The notes below the pieces were generated by a model. It ran no database searches. It saw only the letters and a list, made by a program, of their open reading frames with translations, and had not been told where the DNA came from. The translations under genes were made by a program, and so were the position numbers. Source: Chloroflexota bacterium (GTDB lineage: Bacteria > Chloroflexota > Limnocylindria > Limnocylindrales > CSP1-4). From it: a DNA stretch of 11,343 nt. Positions 4,600-11,343 of this stretch are shown here, piece after piece; positions within the stretch are counted from its first letter, which is position 1, and every line of letters begins with the position of its first letter. The stretch covers positions 1 through 11,343 of the forward strand of contig JAKAMV010000230.1 of the NCBI GenBank assembly GCA_021812735.1, in the 5' to 3' direction.

Positions 4600-6582
4600 T
4601 CAGGAACCCTCGAGCCCAGGCACGTCGAGGAGCGGGATCCCGTCCGCGGGCGTGAAGCCGAAGACGCGGCCGAGAAACCCGAGCTCAGCCCGGTACTGGG
4701 CGCGCCGGCTCTCGGCTCGGCGGAACCCGTGGCCCTCCCCCTCGAACCGCATCGCGACGTAGGGGTGACCGGCGGACCGGAAGGCCGCCTCCATGACGTC
4801 GAGCTGTGACGGCGGCACGACGCGGTCGTCGAGGCCCTGGAGCAGGAGCAGGGGTGCCCGGATCTGCCCGAGCGCGTGAATCGGCGACCGCTCGCGCCAG
4901 ACGCTGCGGTCGTCGCCCCACGGACCGACGAGCTGCTCCTCGTACCGCGACTCGAACTTGTGGGTGTCCTCGTGGATCAGCTCGAGGTCCGCGATGCCGT
5001 ACAGGCTGATGCCGGCGGCGAAGACCTCCGGCCGGAAGGCGAGACAGGCCAGGGTCGTGAAGCCGCCCGCGGAGCCGCCGCGCACCGCCATCCGCGCGGG
5101 GTCCACGTCGCCGCGCTCCGCGAGGAACCGGGCGACCGCCGTGGCGTCGTCCACGTCGACCACGCCCCAGCCCCCGTTGAGCGCATCGCGGTAGGCGCGC
5201 CCGTAGCCGTCGGAGCCGCGGTAGTTGACATCGGCGACCGCGATCCCGCGCGAGGTGAAGAACGCCCGGTCGAGCGACAGCGCCGACGACGTGGAGCTGG
5301 TCGGCCCGCCGTGGACGAGCACCAGCAGCGGGGGCTTCTCCCCGGCCGGCGCCTCGGCGTGTGCGTTCGTGGGACGGAAGAACAGCGCGTGCGCCGATGC
5401 ACCCCCCGAGGTCGGGAAGGTGATGGCCTCGCCCTCCGGGAGGACCGCAGGGTCGAGCGGCGCGGGCAGCGATCGCGCCAGCACGCCGGCCGGTTCGCCT
5501 GCCCGGCCATCGAGGCGCACGAGCGCTGCGCCGTCGTGCGGGCCGGCCGCCACCACGAGGACGGCACCGGCGCCGACCGTGAGCCCGTCGAACTCGGTGA
5601 ACGGGGTGGCGATCTCGACGACCGCCCCGTCGGGGTCGATGCGGACCAGCCGGTCGCGCCCCTGGGCCCGCGGCGCCGCCAGGATCGCCCCGTCGGGCAG
5701 GAAGGCGTATGACGATTCGCCGAACACCCATGCCGGGTCGGCGAACTCCGAGGGCATCGGCGCGACCGCCCGCTTCGCGACGCCCGACGGCGCGGCTGGG
5801 TCTCCCTCGAAGGCGTACAGGTTCCACCAGCCCGTCTCATCGGACACCGCGTGGAGCACGCCCGAAGGCGACCACTCGGGCTGGGCCACGGAGACTCCGT
5901 CGCCGCCCGCCAGCGTCCGCGGCGAACCCAGGGAGCCGTCCTCGGCCACGGGCGCGAGGCGCAGCCTCGAGGCGTCCCAGGGCATGCCGGGCAGGTCCCA
6001 CTCCAGCCAGGCGAGCCAGCGGCCGTCGGGCGAGAAGCGAGGGCTGGAGACGAAGTCGCTGCCGCTCACGAGCACCCTGCCCGGACCGTCGGACCCGTCG
6101 AGCCCCAGCGCGACGATCTCGTTGACCACCAGCCGGTGGTCGTTCGGACGGTCCGCGTCATGGGTCTCGCGGACGGCCACCAGCCGCGGGCGGTGCGGGT
6201 CGAGCCGGAGGTCGGCGTACCGCCATGGCCCCTCCGGGGTGATCGCCGCCGGGTCGACGGCGCCCTCGCGGTCGAGACGGTACAGGCGGCCGTCGGCATG
6301 GCTCGACGCGATCACCACGTCGCGGCCGACCGTGAACGACCCGCCGCCGTACTCGTGGACGCGGTTGCCCACGCGGAACGGGTCGGGCGTCAGTTCGTGC
6401 GTGGCGCCGTCGGGCGCGCGCCGGAGCAGCGTCCTCCGTCCGGCCTGCGTCGGCCGGCTCTCGAGCCAGAACAGGTCCTCGCCGGCGGCCCAGGGCTCGG
6501 TGATCGAGACGGCCGCGCCCGCGACCAGCTCAACGCTGATCGGCGAGTGCCAGCTCCCGTACGGTGTGATGGTCGTGCCCAC
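4600..6582 (-). CDS. S9-family peptidase (prolyl oligopeptidase / acylaminoacyl peptidase-like)
   Basis: This 660-residue serine peptidase cleaves short peptides, often after proline or at blocked N-termini. The N-terminal two thirds (about 30-380) is a beta-propeller of repeated strands with motifs such as SSPRFSPDGRWLAWLEWD and AQPEWSPSG. The C-terminal alpha/beta hydrolase has VLVHGGP (421-427), the YRGSDGYGR segment (454-462), nucleophile S504 in RGGSAGGF, the acid at D585/D586 in GLDDRVVP and H618 in GEGHGF, so the triad is complete. There is no signal peptide, so it is probably cytoplasmic. The GTG start at 6582 has GGAGGG 9 nt upstream. It lies 57 bp after ahcY on the same strand and may share its transcript. 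A role in general peptide turnover is likely. Substrate specificity within S9 cannot be read from sequence. Confidence 0.93.
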   Translation of the reverse strand: MGTTITPYGSWHSPISVELVAGAAVSITEPWAAGEDLFWLESRPTQAGRRTLLRRAPDGATHELTPDPFRVGNRVHEYGGGSFTVGRDVVIASSHADGRLYRLDREGAVDPAAITPEGPWRYADLRLDPHRPRLVAVRETHDADRPNDHRLVVNEIVALGLDGSDGPGRVLVSGSDFVSSPRFSPDGRWLAWLEWDLPGMPWDASRLRLAPVAEDGSLGSPRTLAGGDGVSVAQPEWSPSGVLHAVSDETGWWNLYAFEGDPAAPSGVAKRAVAPMPSEFADPAWVFGESSYAFLPDGAILAAPRAQGRDRLVRIDPDGAVVEIATPFTEFDGLTVGAGAVLVVAAGPHDGAALVRLDGRAGEPAGVLARSLPAPLDPAVLPEGEAITFPTSGGASAHALFFRPTNAHAEAPAGEKPPLLVLVHGGPTSSTSSALSLDRAFFTSRGIAVADVNYRGSDGYGRAYRDALNGGWGVVDVDDATAVARFLAERGDVDPARMAVRGGSAGGFTTLACLAFRPEVFAAGISLYGIADLELIHEDTHKFESRYEEQLVGPWGDDRSVWRERSPIHALGQIRAPLLLLQGLDDRVVPPSQLDVMEAAFRSAGHPYVAMRFEGEGHGFRRAESRRAQYRAELGFLGRVFGFTPADGIPLLDVPGLEGS

Positions 6583-6639
6583 CGTGGTGTGCCCTCCGTG
6601 GTGGTCGTGGTCCGCAGCGGCGGAGCGGCGCAGACGGTG

Positions 6640-7917
6640 CTAGGTCCCGTGCTGCCAGCTGGAGACGTACTCGAGCTGTTCGGGCGTCATCGGGTCGAGC
6701 GTGATGCCGAGCGCGGCCAGCTTGAGCCGCGCGACCTCAGCGTCGATGGCCTCGGGCACCACGTAGACCTGCGGCGAGAGGTCGGCATGGTGCTTGGCCA
6801 CGTACTCGGCCGACAGCGCCTGGTTGGCGAAGCTCATGTCCATCACGGCGGCAGGGTGGCCCTCGGCCGCGCTGAGGTTGACCAGCCGGCCCTCGGCAAT
6901 GAGGTTGAGCCGCTTGCCGCCGATGTCGAACTGCTGGACGTTCTCGCGCACCTCGCGGACGTGGCCCTCGGCCATCTCGCGCAGCGCCGGCAGGTCCAGC
7001 TCCGCGTCGAAGTGGCCAGAGTTCGCCATCAGCGCCCCGTCCTTCATGGCGGCGAAGTGCTCGCGGCGGAACACGTTGACGTTGCCCGTGGCCGTGACGA
7101 ACAGGTCGCCCCAGGGTGCCGCCTGGCCCACGGTCATGACCGGGTAGCCGTCCATGAGCGCCTCGAGCGCGCGGACCGGGTCCACCTCCACCACCGCGAC
7201 GTGGGCGCCGTGGCCCGCCATCCGGCTCGCGATGCCGCGGCCCACCCAGCCGTAGCCGGCCACCACCACGTTGCGGCCGGCGATCAGGATGTTGGTCGCC
7301 CGCAGGATGCCGTCGATCGTGGACTGGCCGGTGCCGTAGCGGTTGTCGAACAGGTGCTTGGTCTGCGCCTCGTTGACCGCGACCACCGGGAAGGCGAGGG
7401 CACCGTCCGCGGCCATCGCGCGCAGGCGGATGACGCCCGTCGTGGTCTCCTCGGTCCCCGCGAGGACGCCAGGCAGGAGGTCGCGGCGCTCGCTGTGGAG
7501 GAGCGAGACCAGATCGCAGCCGTCGTCCTGGGTGATCTGCGGCCTGGTGTCGGCGACAGCACGGAGGTGTGCGTAGTAGGTGTCCCGGTCCTCGCCGCGC
7601 CGGGCGTACGTCGAGATGCCGTACTCGGCGACCAGCGCGGCGGCCGTCGGGTCCTGCGTGGACAGCGGGTTCGATGCCGCGAGGTGGACCTCGGCGCCGC
7701 CGGCCTTGAGCGTCCGCATCAGGTTCGCGGTCTCGGTGGTCACGTGGAGGCAGGCCCCGATCCGGAGCCCCTCCAGGGGGCGCTCCCGCTCGAATCGCTC
7801 GCGGATCAGCCGGAGCACGGGCATCTCGCGCTCGGCCCACTCGATCCGGCGCACGCCCTCGACGGCGAGGGCGAGGTCGGTCACGTCGTGGGGCACGTGG
7901 CTGGCGGTGTCGGTCAT
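6640..7917 (-). CDS. ahcY: Adenosylhomocysteinase (S-adenosylhomocysteine hydrolase)
   Basis: This 425-residue cytoplasmic enzyme splits S-adenosylhomocysteine into adenosine and homocysteine, removing the inhibitory product of methylation. Signature residues are present: H58 in [10 protein letters not shown]131 in the DDGCDL segment, E157 in TEETTTG, K187 and D191 in [10 protein letters not shown], the NAD-binding GYGWVGRG (221-228) and H302 in SGHFD. The C-terminus ends [10 protein letters not shown] and lacks the lysine/tyrosine tail (HYRY type) of the long eukaryote/proteobacterial enzymes. Together with the short length this fits the archaeal/Thermotoga-like clade. ATG 7917 has GAGGAG 5 nt upstream and overlaps the stop of the acetyltransferase gene by one base (TGATG), so translation is probably coupled. 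It belongs to the apt/MtnA-like/GNAT run. Confidence 0.96.
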   Translation of the reverse strand: MTDTASHVPHDVTDLALAVEGVRRIEWAEREMPVLRLIRERFERERPLEGLRIGACLHVTTETANLMRTLKAGGAEVHLAASNPLSTQDPTAAALVAEYGISTYARRGEDRDTYYAHLRAVADTRPQITQDDGCDLVSLLHSERRDLLPGVLAGTEETTTGVIRLRAMAADGALAFPVVAVNEAQTKHLFDNRYGTGQSTIDGILRATNILIAGRNVVVAGYGWVGRGIASRMAGHGAHVAVVEVDPVRALEALMDGYPVMTVGQAAPWGDLFVTATGNVNVFRREHFAAMKDGALMANSGHFDAELDLPALREMAEGHVREVRENVQQFDIGGKRLNLIAEGRLVNLSAAEGHPAAVMDMSFANQALSAEYVAKHHADLSPQVYVVPEAIDAEVARLKLAALGITLDPMTPEQLEYVSSWQHGT

Positions 7918-8894
7918 CAGGGCTCCTCGGGGGGCTCGGGCTCCGGCCCGGCGGCGGGCTCGCCGCTGTCGGCGATGAGTTCGCTTGAGGGGTCGGCAGG
8001 CAGCTCGATCGGATGCGCCTGATCGTAGGTCAGCTGGGCCCCCGGGGCGGGTCGCGGGCCGAAGAAGCGGCGGAACGGGCCGGGCAGCAGCGGCCACGCG
8101 GGGGCGATCCGGCGGATCAGCCGCTCCTCGAATCGGCAGTACTCGAGGTACCCCAGCGCCCGATACGCGGCGATCGCAGGCGGGTTGTCCGCCCGGACGT
8201 TGAGGACGACGTCGTCGCAGTAGCGCAGCAGCTCGGCGGTGACCGCGGACGTCACCGCCTTGGCGAGGCCCCGGTTGCGGTGGTCGGCGTGGGTCATCAC
8301 GTTGCCCACCACGCCCATGCTCGCCTCGCGCGAGACGACATGGGTGCCGGCGGCCGCCACCAGCCGACCGCCGGACCGGATGCCGAAGTAGACGCCCTCG
8401 GCCACCGCGCCCGACGGCAGCCATGCGGCAAAGCCCAGCTGGTACAGCCGGTTCAGCTCCCCCACCTCGACCGGGAGCAGGCGCTCGACCGGCGCCGGGT
8501 GCGGGCGGAACGCGCCGCGGTCCACTCGCATGCGGATCATCGCGGGTCCGGGCTCCACGCGGTACCACTTCGCTGCCGCCGGGAGGGCGGAGGCGGTCAC
8601 GGAGAGGTAGGCGGCGCGCGGCCGGAGGACGTCGCGCAGGATCGCGGCGATGCCGTCGTTATGGCCCATCGCGAACATGGACTGGGGCGTGGGCCCCGCG
8701 TACTCCATGCCCACCGCGATGAGGTGGTTGCCGGCCATGGCGACGGCCCAGCGGGCCCGGCCGAACTCGCGCTCGTCCAGGTCGCAGACCGCGTAGGCGG
8801 CGAACAGGCGGTCGCGCTCGAGGAAGCCGCGCAGCACCGCGCGATCCGTGCTCGGGCGTGCGACGATCGGGCGCCCGGCGGCGACGGCCGTCAC
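7917..8894 (-). CDS. GNAT-family N-acetyltransferase
   Basis: This 325-residue protein would transfer an acyl group from acyl-CoA to an amine. The GNAT fold is in the second half. Motif A is [20 protein letters not shown] with the CoA pyrophosphate loop R206-NRG209-L-A211, and motif B is [19 protein letters not shown] (231-249). Residues 1-135 form a separate N-terminal domain, as in two-domain GNATs of the FR47/PF08445 type. The C-terminus (about 300-325) is a proline/glutamate tail of low complexity. The GTG start at 8894 has GAGGA 6 nt upstream and overlaps the stop of the MtnA-like gene by 4 bp (GTGA). Its own stop overlaps ahcY by 1 bp. Coupling to both neighbours suggests that its substrate lies in the same pathway, but the substrate is unknown. 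Confidence 0.9.
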   Translation of the reverse strand: MTAVAAGRPIVARPSTDRAVLRGFLERDRLFAAYAVCDLDEREFGRARWAVAMAGNHLIAVGMEYAGPTPQSMFAMGHNDGIAAILRDVLRPRAAYLSVTASALPAAAKWYRVEPGPAMIRMRVDRGAFRPHPAPVERLLPVEVGELNRLYQLGFAAWLPSGAVAEGVYFGIRSGGRLVAAAGTHVVSREASMGVVGNVMTHADHRNRGLAKAVTSAVTAELLRYCDDVVLNVRADNPPAIAAYRALGYLEYCRFEERLIRRIAPAWPLLPGPFRRFFGPRPAPGAQLTYDQAHPIELPADPSSELIADSGEPAAGPEPEPPEEP

Positions 8895-10543
8895 CGCGCG
8901 TCCTCGGGGCCCGGCGCGCCCTCGGGGCCCGGCGCGTGCCCGTCGTCGACCGCGGACACGTCGACCGCCGCGCCTTCGCCGGACTCGGGCCAGGCCGGGG
9001 CATCGGCCTGCGCCGCGGGTGGCTCCGTCTCCGCGGCCGGCGCAGCCTCCCCGGCTGCGGCACCCACCAGGCCGCTCGCCAGCTCGAGGATGGCGGCCTG
9101 GCGGGCGGCCCGCTCGGCTGCCCGGCCCTCCTGCGCCGCCTCTGTCGCGGCCTGCTCGGCCGCCGTCGCCTCGGCTGCCGCCGCCTCGGCCGTGCGCTGG
9201 CGCTGCTCCATCAGGGCCCTGAAGCCGCGGGCCGCCATGCGCCGGGCCGCCGACCGCGCAGCCGCCTCGGCGATCGCCGGCCCGAACGGCGGGCGCAGCA
9301 CGCCCTCATCGGTGATGAACGCGGCGACCATCGCCGCGGGGACCACGTCCGTCATCGGGTTGCGGATGTGGACGCCCTCGGGCGCGATGCGCTGGCCCCC
9401 GAATGCGAGGACCATGGACGGGCGCGCGTCCTCGACGACCAAGTCGTCGCCGCTCGCGATCGCGAGGTCAAGGGCGGTTGTCGCCACGCACACGATGAAG
9501 GGCACGTCGGCCGCCTGCGCCGCCAGCGCCAGCGGGTAGGCCCCCACGGGCGTGGCGACGTCGCCGTTGGCGGCGATTCGGTCGGCCGAGACGAGCACGC
9601 ATTCGACCTCGCCCGAGGCGATGCAGCCGGGCGCGGCCGCGTCGGTCACCAGGGCGTGGGGCACACCCGCCTGGCCCAGCTCCCAGCACGCGATGCGGGC
9701 TCCCGCCAGCCAGGGTCGCGACTCGGCGACCAGGGCGTGGATCCGCTGGCCGGCGTGGTGGCGGCTCGTGATCACGCCGAGCGCGGTGCCGAACACGCCA
9801 CTGCCCAGGGCGCCGGTGCTGCCCGCCGTCAGCACGTGGAGCGAGGCGGCGGGCCCGCCTGGAAGGGCGCCCGGGGCATGCTCGGCGATCCGGCCGTGAT
9901 CCTCGGTGGCCTCGATGATGATCTCCTCGGCCTCGCGCCGGAGGGCGTCGGCGAGCACCTTCCCGTCCGCGTCGACCGGGAAGTCGTCCACGACGGCGAG
10001 CATCCGGTCCAACGCGAGCCCCATCTGCGCCGACGCGGGCCGGTTCATCCGGAAGGCGTTGGCCGAGCCTCGGATCGTCGCCCGCCGGGCGAACGGCCGC
10101 GAGTCCCAGGCCCGCGCCGCCACGAGGGCCACCGTCGACGCGGCCAGCTGCGCCTGGACGGCCGCGCCGAGCACGGCCCCGTCGTTGATCGCGTTGACCC
10201 CGTCGGCCGCCCCGGCGATCTCGATCTCCTGGAGGATGTCGGGCAGCTGGCGCTGGTCCCAAGCGAAGACGGCGTCGTCCTCGAAGCGGAACGGCGCCCG
10301 ATAGCCCGCGGTGTTGGCCAGGTACGGACCTTGGGCCCGCGGCCCGGGAACCGCGGGCGCGGCTCCGCCGCCAGACGCCGCCGCGCCCCCCATCCCGAGC
10401 AGCTCCTGGGCGGCGGAGGCGGATTCGGCCTGCAGGGTGCGGGCTGCCCCGATCATCGACCCGACGGAGCCGGCGACGTCACCCGCGAACAGCCGGAAGA
10501 ATCGGCGCCGGTTCGGGTCGGCGGGGACGGGCTCGTCGGGCAT
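8891..10543 (-). CDS. MtnA / eIF2B-alpha-like protein lacking the catalytic cysteine, with terminal extensions
   Basis: Residues about 85-420 align with methylthioribose-1-phosphate isomerase (MtnA): WDQRQLPDIL (95-104), RPASAQMGLALDRM (168-181), FGTALGVI, ESRPWLAGARIACWEL (274-289), SADRIAANGDVA (319-330) and the NPMTDVVPA end. The catalytic Asp is kept (D321). The cysteine of the THCN motif is replaced: the aligned stretch reads LTAGSTGAL with G241 in its place. The substrate-binding RGAPAIG motif reads NDGAVLG (120-126), so its arginine is lost. Residues 1-80 (RRRFFRLFAGDV...) and 430-550 (alanine/glutamate-rich, probable coiled coil, then a Pro/Glu tail) are extra; normal MtnA is about 340-370 residues. 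It lies 29 bp after apt and overlaps the GNAT gene. Possible roles are a diverged isomerase, a binding or regulatory protein, or another eIF2B-like sugar-phosphate enzyme. The family is secure; the activity is not. Confidence 0.85.
   Translation of the reverse strand: MPDEPVPADPNRRRFFRLFAGDVAGSVGSMIGAARTLQAESASAAQELLGMGGAAASGGGAAPAVPGPRAQGPYLANTAGYRAPFRFEDDAVFAWDQRQLPDILQEIEIAGAADGVNAINDGAVLGAAVQAQLAASTVALVAARAWDSRPFARRATIRGSANAFRMNRPASAQMGLALDRMLAVVDDFPVDADGKVLADALRREAEEIIIEATEDHGRIAEHAPGALPGGPAASLHVLTAGSTGALGSGVFGTALGVITSRHHAGQRIHALVAESRPWLAGARIACWELGQAGVPHALVTDAAAPGCIASGEVECVLVSADRIAANGDVATPVGAYPLALAAQAADVPFIVCVATTALDLAIASGDDLVVEDARPSMVLAFGGQRIAPEGVHIRNPMTDVVPAAMVAAFITDEGVLRPPFGPAIAEAAARSAARRMAARGFRALMEQRQRTAEAAAAEATAAEQAATEAAQEGRAAERAARQAAILELASGLVGAAAGEAAPAAETEPPAAQADAPAWPESGEGAAVDVSAVDDGHAPGPEGAPGPEDAR
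8902..8936. repeat. Tandem 18-bp repeat in the tail of the MtnA-like gene
   Basis: CCTCGGGGCCCGGCGCG occurs twice with an 18-bp period (8902-8918 and 8920-8936). The repeat encodes the two GPE-containing units near the C-terminus (GPEGAP and GPEDAR). It preserves frame, so copy number can change without breaking the gene, and it lies directly before the overlapping GNAT start. Confidence 0.8.
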
Positions 10544-10572
10544 CGGGCGGGCGCTCGACCGCTGGCTCCGGC

Positions 10573-11094
10573 TCAGTACCGGATGACGCTCGTGACCTTG
10601 CGCCCCTCGAGCCGCTCGCGGCCGTTGAGGAACTCGAGCTCGACCAGGAACGCCAGGCCGACCACCTCACCCTTGAGCCGCTCCACCAGCTCGATCGTGC
10701 CGTGGACGGTGCCGCCCGTGGCGAGCAGGTCGTCCACGATCAGCACCCGCTGGCCGGCCTGGATGGCATCGCGGTGGATCTCGAGGGTGTTCGAGCCGTA
10801 CTCGAGCGCGTACTCGACGGTCAGCGTGTCCGCCGGCAGCTTGCCCAGCTTGCGGACTGGGACCAGGCCCGTGCCGAGCTCGTAGGCCATGGGCGAACTG
10901 AAGATGAAGCCGCGCGACTCCATGCCGACGACGAGGTCCACCTTCTCGTGGCGGTACGGCTCGAGCATCAGCTCGATCGCCTCGCGGTAGGCCGCCGGGT
11001 CCTTCAGCAGCGTGGTGATGTCGTAGAACAGGATGCCGGGCTTCGGGAAGTCGGGAATCTCGCGGATCTTCGCGCGAAGCGTCTCGGCGGACAT
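10573..11094 (-). CDS. apt: Adenine phosphoribosyltransferase
   Basis: This 173-residue cytoplasmic enzyme converts adenine and PRPP to AMP and pyrophosphate. It shows the family pattern: IPDFPKPGILFYDITTLL near the N-terminus, GMESRGFIF (57-65), RKLGKLP and the PRPP loop VLIVDDLLATGGT (117-129). Length is normal for Apt. ATG 11094 was chosen because it has GGAGGT upstream (10 nt) and gives the usual N-terminus; a TTG at 11136 would add 14 atypical residues. It lies 29 bp before the MtnA-like gene and heads a run that ends in ahcY. Adenine is released from methylthioadenosine during methionine salvage, so the grouping makes biochemical sense. A TAGACT sequence (minus strand, 11163-11158) overlapping the previous gene's stop could be a -10 box, but no matching -35 was found. 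Confidence 0.96.
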   Translation of the reverse strand: MSAETLRAKIREIPDFPKPGILFYDITTLLKDPAAYREAIELMLEPYRHEKVDLVVGMESRGFIFSSPMAYELGTGLVPVRKLGKLPADTLTVEYALEYGSNTLEIHRDAIQAGQRVLIVDDLLATGGTVHGTIELVERLKGEVVGLAFLVELEFLNGRERLEGRKVTSVIRY

Positions 11095-11160
11095 CGGGTG
11101 GAGTACCTCCGCAGGTGGCGCGTCGCCGTCGGGCAAGGTCGCCCGCGCCGGACGGCTAGT

Positions 11161-11343
11161 CTACCGCAGCCGCCCCGCGTCCCCCGCAGGCGTCGCGCTG
11201 CCGAGGCGCCCGGACGCGAGCGCGCCGAGCCCCGCCACCAGCGCCGTCATCATGAACACGGCAGCCAGCGCCCAGCCCAGCCCGTCCCCCCCGGCGCGCG
11301 TGCCGGCGGCCGCGATGGCACCGCCCGCGCCGACGCCCAAGAT
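11161..11343 (-). CDS. C-terminus of a membrane protein (partial; possibly an MFS transporter)
   Basis: An open frame enters from the right edge and stops at TAG (11163-11161), giving 60 residues. It contains a glycine/alanine-rich segment followed by a clear transmembrane helix (GLGWALAAVFMMTALVAGLG) and a short arginine-ending tail (GRLR). This is how the last helix of many 12- or 14-helix transporters of the major facilitator type ends, but the fragment is too short to name the family. It is 66 bp before the apt start on the same strand. No clear terminator was found between them (only a 5-bp CGGGC/GCCCG stem), so read-through into apt is possible. Confidence 0.65.
   Translation of the reverse strand: MLGVGAGGAIAAAGTRAGGDGLGWALAAVFMMTALVAGLGALASGRLGSATPAGDAGRLR

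Noticed and set aside
5851..8022. A 723-codon plus-strand open frame opposite the S9 peptidase and ahcY.
   Set aside because: It is antisense to two genes with complete catalytic motifs. It has a biased Arg/His/Val/Gly make-up with no domain. Long antisense frames are expected in DNA with so few A/T-rich stop codons.
10451..10513. A Tat-type signal in the MtnA-like N-terminus (RRRFFRLFAGDV).
   Set aside because: After the arginines there is no long uncharged hydrophobic stretch or clear AxA cleavage site, and the enzyme family is cytoplasmic.
8858..10885. A 675-codon plus-strand open frame opposite the MtnA-like gene and apt, and a similar one at 8013-9539.
   Set aside because: Antisense to well-supported genes, very arginine-rich, no recognisable motif and no ribosome-binding site noted.
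11095..11136. A longer Apt starting at TTG 11136.
   Set aside because: ATG 11094 has GGAGGT upstream and gives the family's usual length; the extra 14 residues are atypical and would include the ribosome-binding site.
1..11343. CRISPR arrays, rRNA and tRNA genes.
   Set aside because: No regularly spaced short repeats and no cloverleaf or conserved rRNA segments were recognised by eye on either strand.

Overview
The window is high-GC DNA (G+C-rich throughout, with frequent GTG starts) from a bacterium. Close packing, a short-type S-adenosylhomocysteine hydrolase and the gene content would fit Chloroflexota (for example the Limnocylindria/Ellin6529 group) or Actinomycetota. That placement is inference only; no rRNA or tRNA gene is present to settle it.

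Left third (1-4134), an accessory region. The 3' end of an unidentified gene (1-81) is closed by a strong hairpin. A Fic-family enzyme with an intact active site, an inhibitory helix and a C-terminal winged helix (497-1681) lies between two copies of a direct repeat of about 175 bp (202-379 and 1858-2032) whose first 90 bp are identical. An imperfect palindrome (431-456) sits just upstream of the Fic gene. Convergent to Fic is a NYN-domain ribonuclease-like gene (2089-2721). Its leader appears to hold a promoter with a perfect TTGACA box, then an intrinsic-terminator-like hairpin with a T-rich tract, then the ribosome-binding site, which is the layout of a transcriptional attenuator. A complete IS630-family element (2853-3990 including both TA copies) has inserted at a reconstructable CTAG site between the NYN gene and a divergent small lipoprotein gene (4135-4557).

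Right two thirds (4600-11343), a conserved minus-strand block. In transcription order it holds the C-terminus of a membrane protein (11343-11161), apt (adenine phosphoribosyltransferase), an MtnA/eIF2B-like protein, a GNAT acetyltransferase, ahcY and an S9-family prolyl oligopeptidase-like peptidase. The MtnA-like, GNAT and ahcY genes overlap by 4 bp and 1 bp and are probably translationally coupled, and apt is only 29 bp upstream. apt, the MtnA-like gene and ahcY point to recycling of the products of S-adenosylmethionine use: ahcY hydrolyses S-adenosylhomocysteine, and MtnA and Apt normally handle the methylthioribose-phosphate and adenine arms of methylthioadenosine salvage. The MtnA-like protein, however, has lost the catalytic cysteine and the substrate-binding arginine of true MtnA and has gained long N- and C-terminal extensions, so its activity is open.

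The best candidates for something new are the repeat-flanked Fic cassette with its putative operator, the NYN gene with a built-in attenuator, and the MtnA-like protein translationally coupled to an acetyltransferase and ahcY.
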